This document shows, piece by piece, positions 1-6,836 of a stretch of DNA of 6,836 bases; position 1 is the first letter of the stretch, and each line of letters starts with the position of its first letter. The stretch spans positions 1 to 6,836 of the forward strand of contig JASLRF010000519.1 of NCBI GenBank assembly GCA_030744095.1, read 5' to 3'. The stretch is from Pirellulaceae bacterium (GTDB taxonomy: Bacteria > Planctomycetota > Planctomycetia > Pirellulales > Pirellulaceae). Below the pieces are notes generated by a model. That model saw nothing but the letters and a program-made list of their open reading frames with translations, ran no database searches and was not told the origin of the DNA. The position numbers and the translations under genes were made by a program.

Positions 1-2230
<2,230 letters not shown>

Positions 2231-2250
2231 CGCTTTATGAAAGCGTGTTT
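2231..2250 (+). terminator. Small hairpin after ribE, weak terminator candidate
   Basis: Immediately after the ribE stop codon, CGCTTT (2231-2236) and AAAGCG (2240-2245) form a perfect 6-bp stem with a 3-nt loop, followed by TGTTT. The T-tract is short, so this may be a leaky terminator, a 3'-end processing or stability element, or chance. rsmA begins only 36 nt later. Confidence 0.3.
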
Positions 2251-2285
2251 CCCCTGATCCACACCTTTGACCCCCAACCGCTTCC

Positions 2286-3182
2286 ATGCCAGAACGCCAA
2301 ACTTCTTCCTATCTCATGCGTCGCTTCGAGGAGGTGGGGTTGCAACCGGACAAGCGGCGAGGCCAGAACTTCCTGATTGACCTGAATCTCCTCAACATGT
2401 TGGCAAGCAGTTGTGACCCGAGTCCGCAGGACGTGGTGCTCGAAGTTGGCACGGGTCTGGGATCGCTGACTTCGATCGTCGCGCCGCAGGTTGCCCACAT
2501 GGTAACGGTGGAAATTGACGAGCACCTGCGGCAGCTTGCATCGGAAGAGTTGGCAGACATTGACAACATCACGCTGTTGGGGATCGATGCGCTGCGGAAT
2601 AAGAACAACTTGCACCCGGACGTCCTGGCGACGGTCCAGGAAAAGCTTGACGCAGTACCTGGCTCGCGTTTCAAGTTGGTGGCGAATCTTCCCTATAACA
2701 TTGCGACGCCCGTGATCTCGAATCTGCTTTCAACCGCCATGACGCCCCATTCCATGACGGTCACGATTCAAAAGGAGTTGGCGGATCGGATTACCGCGCC
2801 ACCAAGTTGCAAAGACTACAGTGCGCTCAGCATCTGGGTGCAAAGCCAGTGCGACGCACGTATCGTTCGTGCCATGGCACCGTCGGTATTTTGGCCTCGA
2901 CCGAAAGTGCATTCGGCAATCATTCATATTGCGATCAACGAAGAAAAACGCGGTCGCATCCCCGATCGCAAGTTCTTTCATACATTCGTGCGGGCGATGT
3001 TCTTTCATCGTCGGAAGTTTTTGCGCAGCGTGCTGCTGAGTGCCTTCAAGAATCGGCTGAGCAAGCCGGATGTGGATGCGCTCATGGAAGTGCAGGGCCT
3101 GGGTCCCCAGACTCGGGCCGAAACTCTCGATGTGGAAGCGATGCTGTCGCTTTGCGAGGCGGTCCGCGGACATTTGGAGTGA
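2286..3182 (+). CDS. rsmA: 16S rRNA (adenine1518/1519-N6)-dimethyltransferase RsmA (KsgA)
   Basis: Dimethylates two adjacent adenosines in the 3'-terminal helix of 16S rRNA during late small-subunit assembly, using S-adenosylmethionine. The 298 residues carry the family signatures: RRGQNFL at 24-30, the SAM-binding loop VLEVGTGLGSLT at 51-62 (Thr replaces the more usual Pro of GPG), the acidic end of strand 2 (VEID, 75-78), the catalytic NLPYN motif at 134-138, IQKELADRI with KDYSALSI, and FWPRPKVHSAII. The C-terminal helical domain follows. About 20 extra residues lie between the SAM-pocket Asp (101) and NLPYN, explaining the length above the 273 aa of E. coli. The ATG at 2286 has no clear Shine-Dalgarno site; the next Met is residue 11 and leaves less of the family N-terminus. 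Probably co-transcribed with ribE. Confidence 0.95.
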   Translation: MPERQTSSYLMRRFEEVGLQPDKRRGQNFLIDLNLLNMLASSCDPSPQDVVLEVGTGLGSLTSIVAPQVAHMVTVEIDEHLRQLASEELADIDNITLLGIDALRNKNNLHPDVLATVQEKLDAVPGSRFKLVANLPYNIATPVISNLLSTAMTPHSMTVTIQKELADRITAPPSCKDYSALSIWVQSQCDARIVRAMAPSVFWPRPKVHSAIIHIAINEEKRGRIPDRKFFHTFVRAMFFHRRKFLRSVLLSAFKNRLSKPDVDALMEVQGLGPQTRAETLDVEAMLSLCEAVRGHLE

Positions 3183-3321
3183 TCTTCCAGCCCTCCGCAG
3201 TGCTGGTATTCTACTTTCTCCAGGCCTCAATCGCTGTCGCAGGCTCCTCAAGCTGGTCGCGCTGGACTAGACTGAAGCGACAACGAGACCCTGGAAACTG
3301 AAACGGTGAGAGGTTTTCCGT
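3183..3321 (+). other. Intergenic region after rsmA
   Basis: No gene is seen in these 139 nt. CCAGC (3187-3191) and GCTGG (3202-3206) form a 5-bp stem with a 10-nt loop, followed by a moderately T-rich stretch. It is a poor terminator candidate. The 3' end carries the ribosome-binding site of the next gene (GAGAGG, 3308-3313). Confidence 0.3.
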
Positions 3322-3549
3322 ATGCGATTTATCGAATTGACCGGCAAGATGCTGGCCTCCATTATTGACGACAAGGAACTGACTGCTGAAGACCTCAGGA
3401 CGGCCGACGTGACCGACGAGACCATCGTGCGGATTAACGAGCAAGGTGACATAGAGGTTCGTCGGCCTCAAAGATGGAGTGTCATCGGTGGGTTGTTGGG
3501 GGACTTTGCACATCGCATTCCGCAGGCTACCGGGCTGGACTGGGTTTGA
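3322..3549 (+). CDS. Conserved-looking 75-aa hypothetical protein
   Basis: A 75-residue soluble protein with no signal peptide or membrane segment. The ATG at 3322 has a good Shine-Dalgarno site, GAGAGG at 3308-3313 with 8 nt spacing, and the codon use looks coding. The N-terminal half (MRFIELTGKMLASIIDD) is followed by an acidic stretch around residues 16-35, a charged turn GDIEVRRPQRW, and a C-terminal block WSVIGGLLGDFAHRI ending in TGLDWV. I recall similar small proteins with a WxVIGGLLGxF...TGLDW ending in planctomycetes, but I cannot search to confirm this. Function is unknown. It lies alone between rsmA and the Lys-rich protein gene, with an 8-bp inverted repeat 31 nt downstream. Confidence 0.75.
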   Translation: MRFIELTGKMLASIIDDKELTAEDLRTADVTDETIVRINEQGDIEVRRPQRWSVIGGLLGDFAHRIPQATGLDWV

Positions 3550-3580
3550 CCTGCGGCGGTGTCTGACTCGAACACGCGCT

Positions 3581-3611
3581 AGCCTGGCAAACTCGAGACT
3601 CTCGCTAGGCT
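3581..3611 (+). repeat. 8-bp inverted repeat downstream of the 75-aa gene
   Basis: AGCCTGGC (3581-3588) pairs with GCTAGGCT (3604-3611) over 8 bp, including one G-T pair, around a 15-nt loop that can itself fold (GAG/CTC). There is no T-tract, so it is not a classical intrinsic terminator. It may mark the 3' end of the upstream transcript. Confidence 0.25.
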
Positions 3612-3647
3612 GCACTCGATTCGAACGCGTCATCGGCCCTTGACCCG

Positions 3648-3725
3648 CCTGGTAGGATTCGGTACCAACAAAGAAGAAGGACGCGATCGTTTCGCGACCA
3701 TGTTGTTGTATTAAATCCTACGAGG
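3648..3725 (+). promoter_or_regulatory. Nested stem-loop leader of the Lys-rich protein gene
   Basis: Three complementary arms are nested in order. GTAGGATT (3652-3659) is the perfect complement of AATCCTAC (3714-3721). CAACAA (3666-3671) matches TTGTTG (3703-3708). CGCGA (3682-3686) matches TCGCG (3692-3696) around a 5-nt loop. The outer stem can gain three more pairs beyond a G-G mismatch, CCT (3648-3650) with AGG (3723-3725). That last arm lies inside the ribosome-binding site GAGGGA (3722-3727) of the GTG start at 3735. The RNA could therefore hide or stabilise the ribosome-binding site. The pairing is seen in the sequence; the regulatory role is inference. Confidence 0.4.
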
Positions 3726-3734
3726 GACTTAGCG

Positions 3735-3947
3735 GTGACAGTCTTGCACAGCGGCACGACAGAGAAGTATTCGGACAATTGGTCGTCAGCGTTTGGTGGC
3801 GGCAAGAAAAAAGTTGCAGCCAAAAAAACGACGAAGCGGGCCGCCGTAAATAAGAAAAAGGCATCACTGAAGAAGAAGGGTGCTACCGCTAAGAGCCCAG
3901 CAGCCAAGAAGAAAACGACCAAAAAGAAATCCAGGAAAACGAAGTGA
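3735..3947 (+). CDS. Small Lys-rich basic protein, histone-H1-like tail
   Basis: A 70-residue protein in two parts. Residues 1-23 form a non-repetitive head (MTVLHSGTTEKYSDNWSSAF plus a Gly run). From residue 24 to the end, 21 of 47 residues are Lys, in KKK/AAKK/TTK blocks rich in Ala, Thr and Ser. The tail resembles bacterial histone-H1-like proteins and is very basic, so binding to DNA or RNA is likely but unproven. The start is GTG, supported by GAGGGA at 3722-3727 with 7 nt spacing. I recall planctomycete small proteins with an MTVLHSGxTxKY...NW...FGG head and a variable Lys/Ala tail, but I cannot verify this. A possible structured leader precedes the gene. The SelW-like gene follows 64 nt downstream and may be co-transcribed. 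Confidence 0.75.
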   Translation: MTVLHSGTTEKYSDNWSSAFGGGKKKVAAKKTTKRAAVNKKKASLKKKGATAKSPAAKKKTTKKKSRKTK

Positions 3948-4011
3948 TCGGCAGCGTCTCCTCGAGGTGCGTGTAGATTTGTTCACTCAAGAAGACGATC
4001 GGAATTGATGC

Positions 4012-4245
4012 ATGAAGATTCACCTTCGCTACTGCTCTTCGTGAAACTACGAACCAAAGGCCGTCAGTCTGGCGACCAAAATCTTGACGCAATACAAGCA
4101 ACGTATCGAAGGGATGGAACTGCAGCCATCCAGTGGTGGATGTTTCGAGTTGACTGTCGATGGCGAGTTGGTGTACTCAAAATTGGACACCGGTCAGTTT
4201 CCTGACGAAGACGAGATGGTCACCACTGTTGGCGCGCGGCTCTGA
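4012..4245 (+). CDS. selW: SelW/Rdx-family selenoprotein with in-frame UGA (selenocysteine)
   Basis: This gene is invisible to standard ORF calling because codon 11 (TGA, 4042-4044) is in frame. Read through as Sec, the 77-residue protein begins MKIHLRYCSSU, then NYEPKAVSLATKI, and continues to GMELQPSSGGCFELTVDG, ELVYSKLDTGQFPDEDEM and a TGA stop at 4243-4245. This is the SelW/Rdx thioredoxin-like pattern: a beta strand ending in YCxx(C/U), then a helix with a conserved Pro, then GSGGxFEVxVDGELxxSK...GxFP. The TGA falls exactly at the second redox Cys of CxxC, as in animal SelW (CxxU). An in-frame TGA at 4006-4008 closes the frame upstream, and ATG 4012 is the natural start, with a weak GGA (4001-4003) 8 nt before it. 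A candidate SECIS hairpin follows the TGA. The family is thought to act in thiol redox reactions; the substrate is unknown. Cys44, in place of a more usual Val or Ala, is an extra thiol. Alternatives are a nonsense-mutated Cys form or a sequencing error. Confidence 0.85.
4042..4044 (+). other. Predicted selenocysteine codon (UGA)
   Basis: The in-frame TGA lies at residue 11 of the SelW-like protein, in C8-S-S-U11. Homology continues across it without a frame change, which fits recoding rather than termination. Confidence 0.8.
4059..4077 (+). promoter_or_regulatory. Candidate bacterial SECIS stem-loop
   Basis: Starting 14 nt after the UGA, bases 4059-4065 pair with 4071-4077: G-C, G-C, a C-A mismatch, C-G, G-C, a U-G pair and C-G. 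They close a 5-nt loop AGUCU (4066-4070). The loop G (4067) is 22 nt past the UGA. From established knowledge, bacterial SECIS elements lie in the coding region just after the UGA with a small apical loop containing G/GU; the E. coli fdhF loop also ends in GUCU. The stem is short, so the assignment depends on the selenoprotein call. Confidence 0.6.
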
Positions 4246-4311
4246 TCGTGATGGGCCAATTGTTGATCAGGATTTCAGTGACGGACAGTTCGTCAACATA
4301 ACGTTGCCCAA
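4246..4311. other. Convergent gap between selW-like and efpL genes
   Basis: The 66 nt separate the 3' ends of two convergent genes. TGTTGA (4261-4266) and TCAACA (4293-4298) can pair across a 26-nt loop, but there is no T-tract. No clear intrinsic terminator is visible for either strand. Confidence 0.3.
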
Positions 4312-4875
4312 CTACGCTCGCGACAGAAACTCGCTGGTTCGCGTGTCGACCTTGATCCGTTCGCCCTGTTTGATGTACTCGGGGACCTGCACGACCAAAC
4401 CTGTTTCCAGCGTGGCAGGTTTGGTCCGGCCCGTCGCCGAGTTTCCTTTGATACCGGGGTCGCATTGTGTGATGATCAGTTCGACAGCAACCGGCGTTTG
4501 GATTCCCACGCATTGGTCGTTGTAGATTAATGCCAATACCCCTTCGAGTTCTTCGGTCAGGAATTGACTCGCGTCACCGAGATCTCCCAGCGGCAGAGAC
4601 CATTGGTTGAAGTCGGTCTGATCGAGGAAGTGGATGTCCGTGGCATCGGAAAACATCATCTTCACGGGCCGACGTTCAAAGTCGGCTTCGTCAAGGGTCT
4701 CGCCACCTTTGAGTGTGATGTCAGTTTTCTGCTTAGAGACGAGATTGCGCCCGCGAAACTTGTACAACGTGGCCGCACCGCGTGCCGACGGCGTTTGGAC
4801 ACTGATGGTCTCGATCAGTACGGGGGCGTCGTTGTAGTTGAGCACGGCACCGGGTTTGATCTCTTTTGCTTGCAT
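4312..4875 (-). CDS. efpL: Elongation factor P-like protein EfpL (YeiP)
   Basis: An EF-P-family translation factor that binds between the ribosomal P and E sites and relieves stalling at proline-rich and other difficult sequences. The 187 residues match the family length and three-domain layout. The N-terminal KOW-like domain is residues 1 to about 65 (MQAKEIKPGAVLNYN, then SVQTPSARGAATLYKFRGRN). The middle OB domain contains MMFSDATDIHFLDQTDF. The C-terminal OB domain contains DPGIKGNSATGRTKPATLETG and VVQVPEYIKQGERI. The loop SARGAATLYK, with Arg32 at the tip, is the YeiP/EfpL type rather than the KPGKGxA type of canonical EF-P. The ATG at 4875 matches the family N-terminus; an upstream in-frame TTG at 4920 would add 15 unrelated residues. 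It is the last gene of a minus-strand cluster beginning with proC, 73 nt after the 159-aa gene. Many annotations would call it simply efp. Confidence 0.92.
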   Translation of the reverse strand: MQAKEIKPGAVLNYNDAPVLIETISVQTPSARGAATLYKFRGRNLVSKQKTDITLKGGETLDEADFERRPVKMMFSDATDIHFLDQTDFNQWSLPLGDLGDASQFLTEELEGVLALIYNDQCVGIQTPVAVELIITQCDPGIKGNSATGRTKPATLETGLVVQVPEYIKQGERIKVDTRTSEFLSRA

Positions 4876-4948
4876 GCGGGCGCTGCCTATTGTGTGGATG
4901 TTCGGTTGCGCGAACGTCAACGAGAGGGGAAGTGACGGTGGCTGAGAA

Positions 4949-5428
4949 TCAGGTGATCAGCGAACCGGATTGGGGATCGACCCCGACGCCCTTGCAGAGA
5001 TATACGATCTGTTCAATGACCAACAGCAGCGCGCCAGGATCCAGGAATCCTTCCTCGTCGTCGGCGGAGTTCCTGACTTCTTCGAAATGGAAAATGTCGA
5101 AACGCGAATCGCATTCGCCGAGCAGATTGAGCTTTTCCTGATCCTCGCTGGAAAGTGTCTGTTTGGCGAAGTCGTTCAGCAATTCCTGCACATGGTCATT
5201 GACTTCTTCGCCGGCGACAAACGTCACATCCATGCCGGAGAAGTCTTCAGACGACTGGACCGTAGCGGACTCGAAGCGGCCGTCGACATCGCCATTGACG
5301 TTGGTGACCTCGTTATGGCCCGTTTCCAACGCACTGGCCACGTCCTCGACCGTTGGGTGGTCACCTCGGCGGAACAGCACAAAGTACGTCTCTCGCCATT
5401 TATACCGTTCATCTCCAAATAACGACAT
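4949..5428 (-). CDS. Conserved-looking 159-aa hypothetical protein
   Basis: A soluble acidic protein of 159 residues with no signal peptide or membrane span. It begins MSLFGDERYKWRETYFVLFR and has a central block RFESATVQSSEDFSGMDVTF followed by VAGEEV. The middle is helical-looking (NDHVQELLNDFAKQT), then CDSRFDIFHFEEV, a very acidic linker (SADDEEG), and a C-terminus DPGALLLVIEQIVYLCKGVGVDP. I recall planctomycete hypotheticals with the same MSLFG...WRETYFVLF start and LDPGALL...GVDPQSG ending, unverified. The start ATG at 5428 lies 3 nt after the TAA of the upstream 77-aa gene (TAACTAATG), with GGCGG just upstream, so the two are almost certainly translated from one mRNA. Function unknown; the stable position beside efpL hints at a translation-linked or housekeeping role, but that is only context. 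Confidence 0.88.
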   Translation of the reverse strand: MSLFGDERYKWRETYFVLFRRGDHPTVEDVASALETGHNEVTNVNGDVDGRFESATVQSSEDFSGMDVTFVAGEEVNDHVQELLNDFAKQTLSSEDQEKLNLLGECDSRFDIFHFEEVRNSADDEEGFLDPGALLLVIEQIVYLCKGVGVDPQSGSLIT

Positions 5429-5431
5429 TAG

Positions 5432-5665
5432 TTACCGCCAATCTTCATCGAATTCATCACCGTTTTGCCAAGCTTCAATTGTTTGTAGCAGACCATCGCG
5501 CTCTTCACGTGACGCCCAAACAGATTCATCCTGTTCCAGTCGTACTTCATAATCGCCTTCGTGCATACAGTCGTCATGACCACAGAAATGTGGCAGGTTT
5601 GAAATCCACATGACTCGGTAGAGCGGAATATTCTTGTCATCGACGACGCAAAAAACGGGAGGCAT
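5432..5665 (-). CDS. 77-aa Cys/His-rich hypothetical protein
   Basis: A 77-residue acidic soluble protein that begins MPPVFCVVDDKNIPLYRVMW. It contains a Cys/His cluster at residues 26-35 (HFCGHDDCMH), plus Cys6, which could bind a metal such as zinc. The C-terminal half (DYEVRLEQDESVWASREERD) is charged and likely helical, ending EDWR. The start ATG at 5665 has a good ribosome-binding site, AAAGGA with 8 nt spacing. It lies 26 nt after proC and 3 nt before the 159-aa gene, so it sits in the middle of a leftward operon. I recall similar short proteins only from planctomycetes and have not been able to check. Function unknown. The Cys/His spacing (C-x4-C with flanking His) does not match a zinc-finger family I can name. 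Confidence 0.85.
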   Translation of the reverse strand: MPPVFCVVDDKNIPLYRVMWISNLPHFCGHDDCMHEGDYEVRLEQDESVWASREERDGLLQTIEAWQNGDEFDEDWR

Positions 5666-5691
5666 GAGAGCGATCCTTTACCTCGGTGTGC

Positions 5692-6513
5692 TCAACGATT
5701 AGAGCCCAGTTCTTGCGAACCCAATTCTTGAGAACGGAGCGTAGCCGCCTCGACTGCGTCAATCAATGCAGATCGCAAACCGTTTTGCTCCAATACTTGT
5801 AAGCCAGCGATCGTTGTGCCACCCGGACTCGTGACTCGATCTCTTAACACACTCGGATGTTCCGTCGTTTCGAGTACCATTTTGGCCGCCCCGTAAACGG
5901 TTTGGGCCGCCAGCGCCGTCGCCGTGGCACGTGGAAGTCCCATCCGGACCCCGCCATCGCTTAGCGCCTCGATCATAGTATATACATACGCCGGTCCAGA
6001 TCCCGATAGACCAGTGACGGCGTCAAGTTGATTTTCCTCGACGGGGACGGCCGTGCCCACCGAAGCCAGCAATCTGGCGACCAGTCGAGCGTCTTCGTCG
6101 GACGCGCTGGGTCCGACTGCATAGCCCGCAGCCCCGCAGCCGATCAGGCACGGAGTATTGGGCATCACGCGGACGACACGCTGGCTGCGGAGACCATCAC
6201 AGAGCGTAGCGAGCGGCGTTCCCGCGATGATCGAAACGAACAGGCAGGATCCCGGGGCACCAGCTCTCAGTTCTGCCATGACCTCTGACAAACACTGTGG
6301 TTTAACGGCCAAGAACACGACATCCGCAGTCGTCACTACTTCGGCATTACTCCCGCAGTGACCAGCACCTGGCAACTCGGACTCGAATTGCTCGACCGCG
6401 GCGGTGATGGGATCGTATGCCAGCAAATCCGTTGGCTGACATAGACCGGCCTGGACGAAGCCTTTTGCCAACGCTCGGCCCATTTGACCGGCCCCGATAA
6501 AGCCAATTTTCAA
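5692..6513 (-). CDS. proC: Pyrroline-5-carboxylate reductase
   Basis: Reduces 1-pyrroline-5-carboxylate to L-proline with NAD(P)H, the last step of proline synthesis; cytoplasmic. The 273 residues show the Rossmann nucleotide-binding motif GFIGAGQMG at residues 4-12, DVVFLAVKPQ, VVRVMPNTPCLIGCG, the catalytic-domain signature AVTGLSGSGPAYVYTMIEAL followed by SDGGVRMGL, and the C-terminal signature TSPGGTTIAGLQVLE. The start is taken as TTG at 6513, which gives the canonical MKIGFIGAG and has AAGGGA (6526-6521) 7 nt upstream. An in-frame TTG at 6531 would add six residues and also has an AGAGG nearby, so it cannot be excluded. The C-terminus ends in a tandem SQELG-SQELG, encoded by a diverged 15-bp duplication. 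It is the first gene of a leftward cluster (proC, 77 aa, 159 aa, efpL) and diverges from serC. Confidence 0.95.
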   Translation of the reverse strand: MKIGFIGAGQMGRALAKGFVQAGLCQPTDLLAYDPITAAVEQFESELPGAGHCGSNAEVVTTADVVFLAVKPQCLSEVMAELRAGAPGSCLFVSIIAGTPLATLCDGLRSQRVVRVMPNTPCLIGCGAAGYAVGPSASDEDARLVARLLASVGTAVPVEENQLDAVTGLSGSGPAYVYTMIEALSDGGVRMGLPRATATALAAQTVYGAAKMVLETTEHPSVLRDRVTSPGGTTIAGLQVLEQNGLRSALIDAVEAATLRSQELGSQELGSNR

Positions 6514-6520
6514 TTCTGGT

Positions 6521-6526
6521 TCCCTT
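6521..6526 (-). promoter_or_regulatory. Ribosome-binding site deciding the proC start
   Basis: AAGGGA on the minus strand, 7 nt before the TTG at 6513, supports that start over the TTG at 6531. Confidence 0.5.
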
Positions 6527-6531
6527 ATCAA

Positions 6532-6774
6532 TGATTGGACCTCTGATCCAATCGTAAGCCAAAGTGCTGGCGATCACAATCACAGCATTTCCGTGGCCGA
6601 GTTTCGACAAGCGGATTCGAAGTTGCGCGAACTTCCGACGACGCGTCCTTCTCATCTAGGAGGTGACACCGTAAAATCGCGGTTCGGCTCGAAGTCGCGA
6701 CGGTCGACCTGTTGCATACCCCCAACATGCGGGCAACGCGAGCATCACCGTTTTCGTCAGAATGAGGTTGATTG
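6532..6774. promoter_or_regulatory. Divergent proC/serC intergenic region
   Basis: About 243 nt separate the divergent proC and serC genes, so both promoters are expected here. I see no strong -35/-10 pair. Two features stand out. One is a perfect inverted repeat GAAGTT (6619-6624), N5, AACTTC (6630-6635), a possible operator. The other is an isolated AGGAGGTGA (6658-6666), a near-perfect anti-16S match with no start codon at useful distance. The serC ribosome-binding site TGAGGT lies at 6763-6768. Confidence 0.4.
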
Positions 6775-6836
6775 ATGGCCGTGGAAACTGCGGTTGAACG
6801 CCTATTTAACTTCTCGGCAGGGCCCGCTGCGATCCC
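6775..6836 (+). CDS. serC: Phosphoserine aminotransferase (N-terminus, partial)
   Basis: Only the first 20 complete codons are in the window. The peptide MAVETAVERLFNFSAGPAAI followed by a probable Pro matches the highly conserved SerC start (F/Y-NFSAGPAxLP), which lies near the substrate-binding site. SerC is a PLP enzyme that transaminates 3-phosphohydroxypyruvate to phosphoserine in serine synthesis (and acts in pyridoxal phosphate synthesis in some bacteria). The ATG at 6775 has TGAGGT (6763-6768) at 6 nt spacing. The gene runs off the right edge and diverges from proC, pairing two amino-acid biosynthesis genes back to back. Confidence 0.88.
   Translation, partial: MAVETAVERLFNFSAGPAAI

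Noticed and set aside
3611..3635. Possible tRNA T-arm (GATTCGAAC)
   Set aside because: The flanking 5-bp stem does not pair well and no anticodon or acceptor arms can be fitted around it.
3605..3922. Minus-strand frame rich in Phe/Leu, looking like a membrane protein
   Set aside because: The hydrophobic run is the antisense of Lys codons (AAA/AAG read as TTT/CTT) in the basic protein gene.
4012..4044. 10-codon peptide ending at the TGA, treating the rest as a pseudogene
   Set aside because: The reading frame and SelW/Rdx homology continue intact for 66 residues after the TGA, and the TGA replaces exactly the second redox Cys. Recoding is the simpler explanation, though a recent nonsense mutation is not formally excluded.
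4160..4525. 121-aa plus-strand frame after the selW-like gene
   Set aside because: It overlaps the selW-like gene in another frame and then runs antisense to efpL; no protein character.
4970..5422. 150-aa plus-strand frame opposite the 159-aa gene
   Set aside because: It is the antisense shadow of the minus-strand gene, which has the operon spacing and the better start.

Overview
The window looks like a piece of a planctomycete chromosome, probably from the Pirellulales (Rhodopirellula/Blastopirellula-like). This is an inference from moderate GC content, weak or absent Shine-Dalgarno (SD) sites at several genes, a Lys/Ala-rich basic small protein, an EF-P paralog of the YeiP/EfpL type, and several small proteins that I recall only from planctomycetes. 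No mobile element, CRISPR array, rRNA or tRNA is visible.

Layout. The minus strand at the left holds enolase (eno, 85-1362). Its stop codon overlaps the TTG start of a membrane protein that runs off the left edge (1-88). Divergent from eno is a plus-strand series: riboflavin synthase (ribE, 1613-2230), 16S rRNA dimethyladenosine transferase (rsmA/ksgA, 2286-3182), a 75-aa hypothetical (3322-3549), a 70-aa Lys-rich basic protein (3735-3947), and a gene that ordinary ORF calling misses at 4012-4245. The minus strand on the right holds a tight cluster transcribed leftward: proC (5692-6513), a 77-aa Cys/His-containing hypothetical (5432-5665), a 159-aa hypothetical (4949-5428) and efpL/yeiP (4312-4875). 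Divergent from proC at the right edge is the start of serC (6775 onward).

The main discovery is the gene at 4012-4245. It encodes a 77-residue SelW/Rdx-family thioredoxin-like protein if the in-frame TGA at 4042-4044 is read as selenocysteine. That TGA sits exactly at the second Cys of the family's CxxC redox motif, giving C-S-S-U. The frame then stays open with clear family homology for 66 more residues. A short stem-loop with a GU-containing apical loop starts 14 nt after the TGA, as expected for a bacterial SECIS element. The Sec machinery (selA, selB, selC, selD) is not in the window.

Functionally the window mixes housekeeping metabolism (glycolysis, riboflavin, proline and serine synthesis), ribosome and translation functions (RsmA, EfpL), one redox selenoprotein and several uncharacterised small proteins. 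A second notable structure is a long nested inverted repeat in the leader of the Lys-rich protein gene (3648-3725), whose 3' arm abuts and partly overlaps the ribosome-binding site.
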